Positions 1-7,067 are shown, counted from the first letter of the stretch. The stretch: DNA of 13,553 nucleotides from Clostridia bacterium (GCA_017396925.1 JAFQKM010000004.1:1-13553), one strand, 5' to 3'. A program made the numbers and translations. The notes: generated from the sequence alone by a model not told the origin.

Positions 1-1236
1 GAGCTGCAGATCCAGATCAAAAAGTTCCTGGAGACCGCGTCCGTATCGGCAGCTGCCGAAAGCGGCGCCAACCGTCAGTCGATCCAGCAGATCGATCTCG
101 ACGGCGACAGTGAAAATGAATATATCGCCTTTTTCAGAGATGAGGATGGAAATTATCTGATCAAGGCTTACAAGAAAACCGAAGACGATTATGAAGAGAT
201 CGGCTCGGCCGAAGCGGTTGGCCTGACCCTTCATTCGATATACTATCCCGTTTCCTCGGTGACCGGCGAGAAATCCCTTGCCGTTTGCTGGGGCATCGAC
301 GAGAGCAATAATTACGGTATGACCGTTTATACCTTCACCGAGCATGGCATGGAAAATGTGCTCAATGTCCAGTATTCGGGCATTCTGGTGGGGGATTTCA
401 ACGGCGACTCGCTGGACGAGCTCTGTTTTGCCACCAAGGATCAGAGCGGCGGCCAGCTTTCGCTGCGCGTTTATGAAAAGCAGGCCGATACCTATGTCCT
501 CGAAAGCGAGACGCTGCTGTGCAGCGAGGCGCGCAGCATTTCGCAGATGACGCTGGGCAAGGCAGGGGAGACCCACAAGGCCCTTTTCCTCGACAGCGTG
601 GCCTATGGCGGCGGCTTTGTCTCCGACGTCATTGTTTATGGCAGCGACGGTAATCTGCACAATCTGACCCGCGACCGCGACAACGGTTCGGGTATCGGTA
701 CCTGGCGTTCGGTCGAAGTCTTCTGTCAGGACATCGACAGCGACGGTCTGCTGGAGGTACCTACAGCCTCCAGTATGATGAGTGCCCTGTATTCCGATGA
801 AAAGAGCAAGCTGAGCTGGGTCAATTTCTCTTCTGACGGCAGCACCGTGCACAAGATGCGCACCTATCATGTGCCTTCGGACGACTGGTATTTCCTCTGG
901 CCCGACCAGTGGGATGATCGTGTTGTCGTACAGATGAACCGCTATTCCCGTATGGTCAAGACCAGCTTTTTCGCCCTGCCCGATCATTACAGCATTGCCG
1001 AATTGCCGGCAGCCGATGAAAACAATACCATTCTGAATCTGTATATCTTCTCGGGAGACAACCAGCAGGCCTATCTGGCCACCTATGAAGCCACCGAGAT
1101 CCTGCGCAGGGACGGTATGGTCTATGCCTATTCGCTGGGCAAATACAGCGATAATTATGCCGTGACCGATGAACAGATCCTTGCGGCATTTAAAACCATC
1201 GAAACCGAATGGACATTGGAGGCGTACGGAGGATGA
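1..1236 (+). CDS. Extracytoplasmic-type protein with FG-GAP/VCBS-like repeats, 5' truncated
   Basis: The reading frame is open from the first base to the TGA at 1234-1236 (411 residues visible), so the true start lies left of the window; the in-frame GTG at 259 has no good ribosome binding site and is not the start. No family was recognised with certainty. Asp-rich turns that look like FG-GAP/VCBS or calcium-binding propeller blades recur: IDLDGDSENEYIAFF (about residue 31), GDFNGDSLDEL (about 131) and DIDSDGLLEV (about 244), each followed by beta-strand-like sequence, with many aromatic and Ser/Gly residues. This is typical of secreted or lipid-anchored beta-propeller proteins, but the signal peptide or lipobox would be off the window. 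Its stop overlaps the start of the downstream response regulator (ATGA), which suggests co-translation with the two-component system and a role as sensor accessory or target; that role is inference. Confidence 0.72.
   Translation, partial: ELQIQIKKFLETASVSAAAESGANRQSIQQIDLDGDSENEYIAFFRDEDGNYLIKAYKKTEDDYEEIGSAEAVGLTLHSIYYPVSSVTGEKSLAVCWGIDESNNYGMTVYTFTEHGMENVLNVQYSGILVGDFNGDSLDELCFATKDQSGGQLSLRVYEKQADTYVLESETLLCSEARSISQMTLGKAGETHKALFLDSVAYGGGFVSDVIVYGSDGNLHNLTRDRDNGSGIGTWRSVEVFCQDIDSDGLLEVPTASSMMSALYSDEKSKLSWVNFSSDGSTVHKMRTYHVPSDDWYFLWPDQWDDRVVVQMNRYSRMVKTSFFALPDHYSIAELPAADENNTILNLYIFSGDNQQAYLATYEATEILRRDGMVYAYSLGKYSDNYAVTDEQILAAFKTIETEWTLEAYGG
1218..1222 (+). promoter_or_regulatory. Ribosome binding site fixing the response-regulator start at 1233
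   Basis: GGAGG lies 10 nt before ATG 1233. A second GGAGG (1228-1232) abuts the ATG and is too close to serve it. An in-frame ATG at 1209 would place the Shine-Dalgarno sequence inside the gene and add eight residues before the normal receiver-domain start, so 1233 is preferred. Confidence 0.6.
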
Positions 1237-1934
1237 ACAAGAAAGTTCTGATTTTGGAAGACGAAGAAAATATCCGCAAGTTTGTTGTCATCAATCTCAA
1301 GCGTGCCGGTTACGAGACCGTCGAGTTTGATCACGGCGAGCCGGTCGTCGAATATATCAAGGACCATGACGATGTGGCCATTGCCATTCTCGACGTCATG
1401 CTGCCCGACATCATGGGCTTTGAGGTCTGCCGCCGCATCCGCGGTCTGGGCAGCCGTATGGGCATCATTATGCTGACTGCCATGGGCCAGGAGGCCGACC
1501 GCGTCAACGGCTTTATGACCGGTGCCGACGACTATGTGGTCAAGCCTTTCTCGGTTGCCGAGCTGGTTGCCCGTGTTGATGCACTCTATCGCCGTCTGGG
1601 TGGCGATACACTGCAGGTCCCTGCAGCTGATCCCGAGGTGCTGACTTCGGGCGACTTCAGCCTCAATCTGCGCAGCCGCGAGCTGAGCAAGAAGGGCAAA
1701 AAAATCGAAATCACCCAGGTTGAGTTCCTCATCATCAAGACCTTCCTCAAGAATGTGGGCAAGGCCATGTCCCGTGAAGAGCTGATGAAGCTGGTCTGGG
1801 GCGAGAATTATCAGGGCGATCCCAAGATCGTCGACGTCAATATGCGCCGTCTGCGCGTTAAGATCGAAGACGACGCTGCCCAGCCCAGACATATCATGAC
1901 CATCTGGGGCTATGGCTACAAGTGGGAAGGCTAA
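1233..1934 (+). CDS. OmpR/PhoB-family response regulator
   Basis: A DNA-binding transcription regulator of 233 residues, the usual size for the family. The N-terminal receiver domain (about 3-120) has the acidic pair E9/D10, phospho-acceptor D54 in ILDVMLPD, the switch residue T82 in MLTAMG and K104 in VVKPF. All key residues are present, so phosphorylation should work. The C-terminal winged helix (about 135-231) has the family signature around ITQVEFLIIKTF, SREELMKLVWG, VDVNMRRLRVKIE and the closing IWGYGYKW. The start overlaps the stop of the upstream repeat protein (ATGA). The cognate histidine kinase follows after 52 nt, so this is the output half of a two-component system. Its target genes cannot be read from the window. 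PhoP, WalR or SrrA-like labels are possible but not decidable here. Confidence 0.93.
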   Translation: MNKKVLILEDEENIRKFVVINLKRAGYETVEFDHGEPVVEYIKDHDDVAIAILDVMLPDIMGFEVCRRIRGLGSRMGIIMLTAMGQEADRVNGFMTGADDYVVKPFSVAELVARVDALYRRLGGDTLQVPAADPEVLTSGDFSLNLRSRELSKKGKKIEITQVEFLIIKTFLKNVGKAMSREELMKLVWGENYQGDPKIVDVNMRRLRVKIEDDAAQPRHIMTIWGYGYKWEG

Positions 1935-1986
1935 GCTTTCATATCATTTAGAAATTGGATCCTGTGATCCGGAAAGGGGAGAGCAC

Positions 1987-3429
1987 ATGCGCAGAGTGGC
2001 CGATTTTACAAAAGGCATCAAGCGTCGCTGGCTGATCAACAACCTCAGCGTTATCGCCGTCGTTGTCGTCTGCGTTTTTGCGCTGGCGTCGGTATCGATC
2101 GGCAATTACTATACCAGTTCGGTCCGGTCCAGTCTGTATAGCCGTGCCTCGACCAACTCCAAGATCATCCGCCAGTATCTGAGTGAAGACTATGATGCCT
2201 TCTATTATTTCTCCAGCAATCTGGTCAATGATTTTACCGATAAAAACAAGATCGAGATGCAGGTCATCGACCGTTATGGCCGCGTCATGTTTTCATCGAC
2301 CGGTCTGTCGGCCGGCTTTGTTCCCACGGCCGATGACGTCGGCGACGCCATCAGTTCGGGAGAGATTTCCACCTTTATCGGAAACGATCGTCTGACCGGT
2401 GAACACATCATGGCGGTCACTGCGCCCATCTATTCGGGCGAGAACGAAATCTTTATCGGTGCAGTCCGCTATGTTACATCCCTCCGCCTGCTCGACAGCC
2501 AGCTGACCCGACTCAATATCGGCCTGACGTTGAGTGCGCTGGCCATCATCGGCCTGATCATGCTGACCAACCAGTTCTTTATCCGTTCGATCGTCAATCC
2601 CGTTCTGCAGATCAACGAGCTGGCACGCCGCATTGCCAAGGGCCAGTATGGCGCGCGCCTGGATGTGGCCTTCGATGACGAGATCGGCGAACTGTGTACC
2701 ACGATCAATAATATGTCCAGCGAGATCGCCCGTATGGAAAAGGTCAAGAATGACTTTATTTCGTCGGTCTCTCATGAACTCCGCACCCCTCTGACCGCCA
2801 TCGGCGGCTGGGCCGAGACCATCGAGAGCGACCTGAGCGATACCCAGACGGCCACCGCCGGTCTGGAGATCATCAAGAAAGAGACACGCCGTCTTTCCCA
2901 GATGGTTGAAGAACTGCTGGACTTTTCCCGCATCGAAAGCGGCCGTCTGCGCCTGCAGACCGAGCTGTTCGACCTGCGTGGCATCCTCTATGATGCCGTT
3001 TTTACCTACAATGATATGCTGCGCCAGAATGGCCTGGAGATCCTCTATCACGAGACGCCCGATCCCGTTATGGTGGTCGGCGACCGCAACCGTCTGAAGC
3101 AGGTTTTCCTCAATGTCATCGACAATGCCGGTAAATACGGCAAGGATGGCGACAGCGTTGATATCTCCATCGTGGCCGAAGGCCGTAATGCCGTTGTCCG
3201 CGTGGTAGACCATGGCGTCGGTATCCCCGAAGACGAGCTGCCCTTTGTTAAGGAAAAGTTCTTCAAGGGCAGTGCCAAGGGCAGAGGTGCCGGCATCGGT
3301 CTGGCCGTCTGCAACGAGATCATCACCCTTCATGAAGGTACGCTGGATGTTTCCAGTGTATACGGCGAGGGCACCGAGATCATCATCACCATTCCGGCAG
3401 AGACCGGAGAAAGCGTAACCAATCTATGA
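1987..3429 (+). CDS. Membrane sensor histidine kinase (HAMP-HisKA-HATPase_c)
   Basis: A 480-residue sensor kinase that should autophosphorylate and pass phosphate to D54 of the upstream regulator. Order of parts: membrane segment 1 (about 16-38), an extracytoplasmic domain of about 135 residues, membrane segment 2 (about 176-199), HAMP (about 198-250), HisKA with phospho-acceptor H263 in SVSHELRTP, then the ATPase domain with N-box N376/N380, G1 box DHGVGI (408-413) and G2 box GAGIGLAV (434-441). The outer domain has MQVIDRYGRVMFSS and a late VTAPIYSGENEIFIGAVRYV strand pair, reminiscent of the PDC/Cache-like sensor folds of PhoR/WalK kinases; the ligand is unknown. ATG 1987 is chosen because GGGGAG sits 3-8 nt ahead; an in-frame ATG at 1912 lies inside the regulator gene. 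The gene ends in an ATGA overlap with the DUF1385 gene. Confidence 0.93.
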   Translation: MRRVADFTKGIKRRWLINNLSVIAVVVVCVFALASVSIGNYYTSSVRSSLYSRASTNSKIIRQYLSEDYDAFYYFSSNLVNDFTDKNKIEMQVIDRYGRVMFSSTGLSAGFVPTADDVGDAISSGEISTFIGNDRLTGEHIMAVTAPIYSGENEIFIGAVRYVTSLRLLDSQLTRLNIGLTLSALAIIGLIMLTNQFFIRSIVNPVLQINELARRIAKGQYGARLDVAFDDEIGELCTTINNMSSEIARMEKVKNDFISSVSHELRTPLTAIGGWAETIESDLSDTQTATAGLEIIKKETRRLSQMVEELLDFSRIESGRLRLQTELFDLRGILYDAVFTYNDMLRQNGLEILYHETPDPVMVVGDRNRLKQVFLNVIDNAGKYGKDGDSVDISIVAEGRNAVVRVVDHGVGIPEDELPFVKEKFFKGSAKGRGAGIGLAVCNEIITLHEGTLDVSSVYGEGTEIIITIPAETGESVTNL

Positions 3430-4358
3430 GCGAAATCAAAAAAAGAACCACCATCGGCGGCCAGGCTCTGATCGAGGGCATCCTTATGCGCGGCCCCAAG
3501 AAAACGGCCATTGTTGTCCGTAAAAAGAATGGCGAGCATGTCATCAAGGAAGAGCCCGTGGGCACCAACAGCCATGCTGCCTTCTGGAAGCTGCCCTTTA
3601 TCCGCGGCGCCGTCAATCTGTGGGATTCGATGAAATACGGCGTTTCGGCGCTGGAGTATTCGGCCTCCTTCTTTGAAGATGACGAAGATTATGTCCCCTC
3701 CAAGTTTGAAAACTGGATCTACGGCAAGTTTGGCAAGCAGAAGGTCGACGACGCCATGATAATGGTGGCCGTTGTTATCGGCTGCCTGATGCCGGTCGGT
3801 CTTTTCATGCTGCTGCCCACCATTCTGGCCGGGCTGTTCAGCTTTATCGAGAGCAATTTCCTTAAGAATCTGCTGGAAGGCTGTATCCGCATCGCCATTT
3901 TCCTGGCATTTGTCATCATCACCTCCAAGCAGTCGGATGTCCATCGTACCTATATGTACCACGGCGCCGAGCACAAGACCATTTTCTGCTATGAAGCCGG
4001 CCTTGAGCTGAATGTCGAAAATGTCCGCAAGCAGAGCCGTTTCCATCCCCGCTGCGGCACCAGCTTTATGTTTGTTGTCGTCATGATCACCACACTGGTC
4101 ATGTCGGTCTTCACATGGAAGAGCGTATGGATGCGCCTGCTCCTGCGTCTGGCCATGGTCCCTGTTGTTGTCGGCATCAGCTACGAGATCAATCGTGCGG
4201 TCGGCCGCATGGACAATATTATTTCCAAAATCGCAACTGCCCCCGGCCTTTTCATGCAGCGCTTTACGACGGTCGAGCCCGATGATTATATGATCGAGGT
4301 TGCCATCGACGCCATCAAGCGTGTCATTCCTGAAGGAGAGGATGAAGATAAGTGGTAA
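3426..4358 (+). CDS. DUF1385 (YqhQ-like) multi-pass membrane protein
   Basis: A 310-residue member of the conserved DUF1385 family. The N-terminal signature GGQALIEGILMRGP (11-24), the YHGAEHKT motif (178-185), HPRCGTSF (207-214), SYEINR (252-257) and QRFTTVEP (278-285) are all present. The clustered His, Glu and Cys residues (YHGAEHKT plus HPRC) look like a metal or catalytic site, which is inference. Hydrophobic segments fall at about 110-141, 149-167, 212-230 and 238-253, so it sits in the membrane with both soluble and embedded parts. The cellular role is not established to my knowledge. It starts inside the kinase stop codon (ATGA) with no clear Shine-Dalgarno sequence of its own, implying coupled translation, and overlaps prmC at the other end. 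DUF1385 next to prmC is a common Firmicutes arrangement; prfA, often nearby, is not in this window. Confidence 0.92.
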   Translation: MSEIKKRTTIGGQALIEGILMRGPKKTAIVVRKKNGEHVIKEEPVGTNSHAAFWKLPFIRGAVNLWDSMKYGVSALEYSASFFEDDEDYVPSKFENWIYGKFGKQKVDDAMIMVAVVIGCLMPVGLFMLLPTILAGLFSFIESNFLKNLLEGCIRIAIFLAFVIITSKQSDVHRTYMYHGAEHKTIFCYEAGLELNVENVRKQSRFHPRCGTSFMFVVVMITTLVMSVFTWKSVWMRLLLRLAMVPVVVGISYEINRAVGRMDNIISKIATAPGLFMQRFTTVEPDDYMIEVAIDAIKRVIPEGEDEDKW

Positions 4359-5311
4359 CCACGATCAACGACGTATATCTTGATACGCGGCGCACACTCC
4401 GCCAGGCGAACATCGCCGGCAGCGACATCGAGGCGAGAGAGCTGGTCTGTATGGCGCTCGGCATCGATGAAAATACCTTTTTTGCAAAACGCAGAGAATA
4501 TCTGTTTGACCCCAAGATCGCCGAGATCCAGGCCCTTGTCGAACGCCGCCTGTCGGGTGTGCCTCTGCAGCACATCACCGGCAAGTGGGAGTTCTATGGC
4601 CTTGAGTTCAAAGTGACCGAAGATACCCTGATTCCCCGTGCCGACACCGAGACGCTGGTCGACTCGGCGCTGGCCTTTGTCAATTCGAGAGAGAAGGCCC
4701 GCGTGCTTGATCTTTGCTGCGGCACCGGCTGCATCGGCATTTCGATTGCGCGCTTTGCCCGCAACCCCATTTCCTGTCTGCTGGCCGATATTTCCGAAAA
4801 GGCCCTTGCTGTAGCCAAGGAAAACACCGCCATCAACCGTGTCACCGGCACGGTCGGCGTATCGGAATGCGATGCCTTGCAGCCCTGCCCGGGCATTTTC
4901 GGCAGCTTCGACCTGATCGTCTGCAATCCGCCCTACATTCCCACCGCCGAGATCCCCACACTGGATATCGAGGTACAGAACGAGCCCCATCTGGCGCTGG
5001 ACGGAGGAGAAGACGGCCTGGATCTGTACCGCGCCATCTGCAGAAACTTCAAGGATGCCATCCGTGAAGGCGGTGCGCTGATGTTTGAAGTCGGCCTGTC
5101 CCAGCACGAAGACGTCCGCGATATCATGCTGGCGGCCGGTTTTGAAGATATCACCATCTTCAAGGACCTGACCGGTATCGAGCGCGTGGTCTGCGGCGTT
5201 GTGCCCTATTCCATGGAACCGATGGAAGAAGAGCTGGAAGATCTGCAGGAGTGTCCCGAAAATGGGGCAGAAGAAAAGCGAACAAATGTTGCGGAAATCG
5301 AACAGATGTGA
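4352..5311 (+). CDS. prmC: Peptide chain release factor N5-glutamine methyltransferase
   Basis: Methylates the glutamine of the GGQ motif in release factors RF1 and RF2 using S-adenosylmethionine, which speeds translation termination. The visible signature is complete: helical N-terminal domain, PLQHITGKWEFYGLEF (71-86), LIPRADTE (93-100), SAM-binding loop VLDLCCGTGCIGISIA (118-133) and the catalytic NPPY at 192-195. A GTG start at 4352 is preceded by AAGGAG 13 nt upstream and overlaps the end of the DUF1385 gene by 7 nt. At 319 residues it is some 30-35 longer than usual: the fold appears to end near V284, and the remainder is an acidic, Glu-rich tail. The DNA for that tail carries the predicted LexA boxes and -35 element of recA, which may explain the extension. 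Confidence 0.96.
   Translation: MVTTINDVYLDTRRTLRQANIAGSDIEARELVCMALGIDENTFFAKRREYLFDPKIAEIQALVERRLSGVPLQHITGKWEFYGLEFKVTEDTLIPRADTETLVDSALAFVNSREKARVLDLCCGTGCIGISIARFARNPISCLLADISEKALAVAKENTAINRVTGTVGVSECDALQPCPGIFGSFDLIVCNPPYIPTAEIPTLDIEVQNEPHLALDGGEDGLDLYRAICRNFKDAIREGGALMFEVGLSQHEDVRDIMLAAGFEDITIFKDLTGIERVVCGVVPYSMEPMEEELEDLQECPENGAEEKRTNVAEIEQM
5279..5292 (+). promoter_or_regulatory. LexA (DinR) box 1 of recA
   Basis: CGAACAAATGTTGC matches the Gram-positive SOS consensus CGAACRNRYGTTYC at 13 of 14 positions; only G5291 departs. It lies in the last codons of prmC and covers most of the predicted -35 element (5289-5294), an effective place for a repressor. LexA binding is inferred from the match and the neighbouring recA. 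Confidence 0.82.
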
Positions 5312-5317
5312 TAGAAT
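5289..5317 (+). promoter_or_regulatory. Predicted sigma-A promoter of recA
   Basis: TTGCGG (5289-5294), a 17-bp spacer and TAGAAT (5312-5317), with the extended -10 TG at 5309-5310. The TG belongs to the prmC stop codon TGA. Transcription should begin near 5324, giving an untranslated leader of about 60 nt before recA. The -35 is a weak match; the extended -10 compensates. Confidence 0.7.
5299..5312 (+). promoter_or_regulatory. Degenerate second LexA half-box of recA
   Basis: CGAACAGATGTGAT keeps the left arm and centre of the SOS consensus (11 of 14 positions) but has lost the right arm. It starts exactly 20 bp after box 1, about two helical turns, and fills the spacer between the predicted -35 and -10 elements. 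It could be a weak cooperative site or a chance relic. Confidence 0.4.
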
Positions 5318-5325
5318 ATCCGTAG

Positions 5326-5340
5326 GGGAGAGATACTCCC
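5326..5340 (+). other. Small hairpin in the recA leader
   Basis: GGGAG (5326-5330), loop AGATA and CTCCC (5336-5340) form a perfect 5-bp stem just after the expected transcription start. No U-run follows, so it is not an intrinsic terminator. It could be a 5'-end stabiliser of the recA mRNA or have no role. Confidence 0.35.
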
Positions 5341-5370
5341 ACTTCGAAGAAATAAAAATTATCAATATAT

Positions 5371-5376
5371 GAGGTG
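5371..5376 (+). promoter_or_regulatory. Ribosome binding site fixing the recA start at 5383
   Basis: GAGGTG lies 6 nt before ATG 5383. An in-frame GTG at 5374 falls inside this site and would add only three residues, so ATG 5383 is the start. Confidence 0.7.
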
Positions 5377-5382
5377 GAACTT

Positions 5383-6498
5383 ATGGATAAGAAAAAAGCA
5401 TTGGAGACCGCACTGCAGCAGCTTGATAAGCAGTATGGCAAGGGCGCCGTTATGCGCCTGGGCGAGACGGCAGCCCTTAACGTAGAGGCTGTCTCCACCG
5501 GCTCGCTGTCGCTGGACGTTGCACTGGGTATCGGCGGTGTTCCCAAGGGACGTATCGTCGAGATTTACGGTCCCGAAAGCTCCGGTAAAACAACCATCGC
5601 ATTACATATTATCGCATCGGCACAGAAGAAGGGCGGCGAAGCGGCCTTTATCGATGCCGAGCATGCCCTTGATCCCGTCTACGCCAAGGCTCTGGGCGTC
5701 GACACCGACAGCCTTCTGGTTGCCCAGCCCGACAACGGCGAGCAGGCGCTGGAGATCGCCGAGGCACTGGTCCGCAGCGGCGCCATCGATGTTCTGGTCG
5801 TCGACTCGGTCGCCGCACTGGTTCCCAAGGCCGAGATCGAAGGCGACATGGGCGACAGCTTTGTTGGTCTGCATGCCCGTCTGATGTCGCAGGCTCTGCG
5901 TAAGCTGACCGGCGCCATCTCCAAGTCCAACTGTGTTGTTATCTTCATCAACCAGCTGCGTGAGAAGATCGGCGTTATGTACGGCAACCCCGAAGTCACC
6001 ACCGGCGGCCGTGCGCTGAAGTTCTATTCTTCGGTTCGCGTCGAGATCCGCCGCATCGAGCAGCTGAAGAACGGCACCATGCCCATCGGCAACCGTACCC
6101 GCGCCAAGGTCGTTAAGAATAAGATCGCGCCTCCCTTTAAGGAAGCCGAGTTTGATATCATGTTCGGCGAAGGCATTTCCAAGGTCGGCGAGCTGGTCGA
6201 TGTCGGCGTCAAGCTGGGCTTTGTCCAGAAGGCCGGCGCATGGTTCTATATGGGCGAGACCCGTCTGGGTCAGGGCCGCGACAATGCCAAGCAGTACTTC
6301 AAGGATCGTCCCGAGGAGGCCGACGAGCTCGAGCGCAAGATCAAGGAAAAGCTCCTGAGCAAGGAGATCAAGCCCGAAGAGAAGCCGGCTGCCAAGAAGG
6401 CAGAGGTTCCTGCGGCTCCCAAGGCAGCCGAGCCTGAGAAGAAGGGCAGAGGCGGCGTTGAGATCTTTGCCGACGATTTTGAGGACGACGAAGAATAA
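5383..6498 (+). CDS. recA: Recombinase RecA
   Basis: ATP-dependent strand-exchange protein that forms filaments on single-stranded DNA, drives homologous recombination and, as coprotease, triggers LexA self-cleavage. At 371 residues it is a normal-to-long RecA. Visible parts: N-terminal oligomerisation helix, Walker A GPESSGKT (63-70, K69), catalytic E93 in DAEHALDP, Walker B VLVVD (137-141), and the highly conserved L2/ATP-sensing region from N190-Q191 to GG 208-209. A Lys/Glu/Ala/Pro-rich linker (about 330-357) leads to an acidic tip, FADDFEDDEE, of the kind that tempers DNA binding in other RecAs. It has its own predicted LexA-controlled promoter and a good ribosome binding site. recX begins 5 nt after its stop. 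Identity is certain. Confidence 0.99.
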   Translation: MDKKKALETALQQLDKQYGKGAVMRLGETAALNVEAVSTGSLSLDVALGIGGVPKGRIVEIYGPESSGKTTIALHIIASAQKKGGEAAFIDAEHALDPVYAKALGVDTDSLLVAQPDNGEQALEIAEALVRSGAIDVLVVDSVAALVPKAEIEGDMGDSFVGLHARLMSQALRKLTGAISKSNCVVIFINQLREKIGVMYGNPEVTTGGRALKFYSSVRVEIRRIEQLKNGTMPIGNRTRAKVVKNKIAPPFKEAEFDIMFGEGISKVGELVDVGVKLGFVQKAGAWFYMGETRLGQGRDNAKQYFKDRPEEADELERKIKEKLLSKEIKPEEKPAAKKAEVPAAPKAAEPEKKGRGGVEIFADDFEDDEE

Positions 6499-6503
6499 GC
6501 CCG

Positions 6504-7031
6504 ATGAACAGGGAAGAGCAGCCGGTCAGCACACCGGAAACCAAAAAGAAGGCACTCGCCACCGCGGCAAATATTCTGACTTATAAAAACCGCAGCGCGG
6601 CTGCCCTTTATGACCGACTTCTGGAAAAAGAGATCGGAGAGGAGGACGCCGCCTATGCGGTGGCACGGCTCATTGAGCTGGGGTTCCTCAACGACGAGAC
6701 CTACGGCCGCCATGTGGTCGAGCAGTGCCGGGCCAAGGGCTGGGGCAAAAGCCGCATCGCCCAGGAACTCAAGAAGAAGCAGCTGGAACCTGATATGGTC
6801 AATCTGCTCCTTGAAGATTTCGAGCCCGATTATGATAAAATGCAGAAGCTGATCGCCGCCAAACTGAAGGGGAATCCCGCACCCGACCGTGCGGCCCTTA
6901 AAAAGGTCAGCGACAGTCTGGCCCGCAAAGGTTTTTCCTGGGCACAGATCAAGCAGGCGCTCAGCAATTACAACGCGTCTTTTGATGAATCGGAAGATTA
7001 CGGTTCATATGACGAATACAGTGATGATTAA
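6504..7031 (+). CDS. recX: Regulatory protein RecX
   Basis: Small helical modulator that binds the RecA filament groove and limits or reshapes its activity. The 175 residues show the tandem three-helix repeats of the family: LTYKNRSAAALYDRLLEKE with VARLIELGFLNDETYG, then AKGWGKSRIAQELKKK, then a C-terminal KVSDSLARKGFSWAQIKQAL repeat. Position directly after recA, with a 5-nt gap, supports the call. No proper Shine-Dalgarno sequence precedes ATG 6504, so translation probably depends on ribosomes finishing recA, which would keep RecX well below RecA. The last 18 or so residues are an Asp/Glu/Ser/Tyr-rich tail (for example EDYGSYDEYSDD) that I do not recognise as part of the family fold. Confidence 0.94.
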   Translation: MNREEQPVSTPETKKKALATAANILTYKNRSAAALYDRLLEKEIGEEDAAYAVARLIELGFLNDETYGRHVVEQCRAKGWGKSRIAQELKKKQLEPDMVNLLLEDFEPDYDKMQKLIAAKLKGNPAPDRAALKKVSDSLARKGFSWAQIKQALSNYNASFDESEDYGSYDEYSDD

Positions 7032-7052
7032 GCACACACATGGATGTGCGTT

Positions 7053-7057
7053 GGAGG
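7053..7057 (+). promoter_or_regulatory. Ribosome binding site fixing the rimO start at GTG 7068
   Basis: GGAGG sits 10 nt before GTG 7068. An in-frame ATG at 7044 lies upstream of this site and would add eight residues before the conserved MAHKVFLISLGCAKN beginning, so GTG 7068 is preferred. Confidence 0.65.
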
Positions 7058-7067
7058 AAATAGAACA

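Noticed and set aside
259..1236. Treating GTG 259 as the start of the first gene
   Set aside because: The frame is open to base 1 and already contains a repeat motif near residue 31, with no ribosome binding site before 259.
1957..1970. Inverted repeat GGATC-CTGT-GATCC between the regulator and kinase genes
   Set aside because: The stem is only 5 bp with no U-run, and it sits just before the kinase ribosome binding site; not a terminator and too small to call a regulator.
2293..3333. 346-codon minus-strand ORF opposite the histidine kinase
   Set aside because: Codon-aligned mirror of an intact kinase with all catalytic boxes; no independent start signal.
4286..5365. 359-codon minus-strand ORF opposite prmC
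   Set aside because: Mirror of the prmC frame; no family motif, and it would cross the recA promoter.
6370..6450. Low-complexity Lys/Glu/Ala/Pro stretch in RecA as a frameshift or insertion
   Set aside because: The frame stays intact to a typical acidic RecA tip; such variable linkers are ordinary at RecA C-termini.
7032..7049. GCACA...TGTGC short inverted repeat after recX
   Set aside because: A 5-bp stem with an 8-nt loop and no following T-run; not a terminator.
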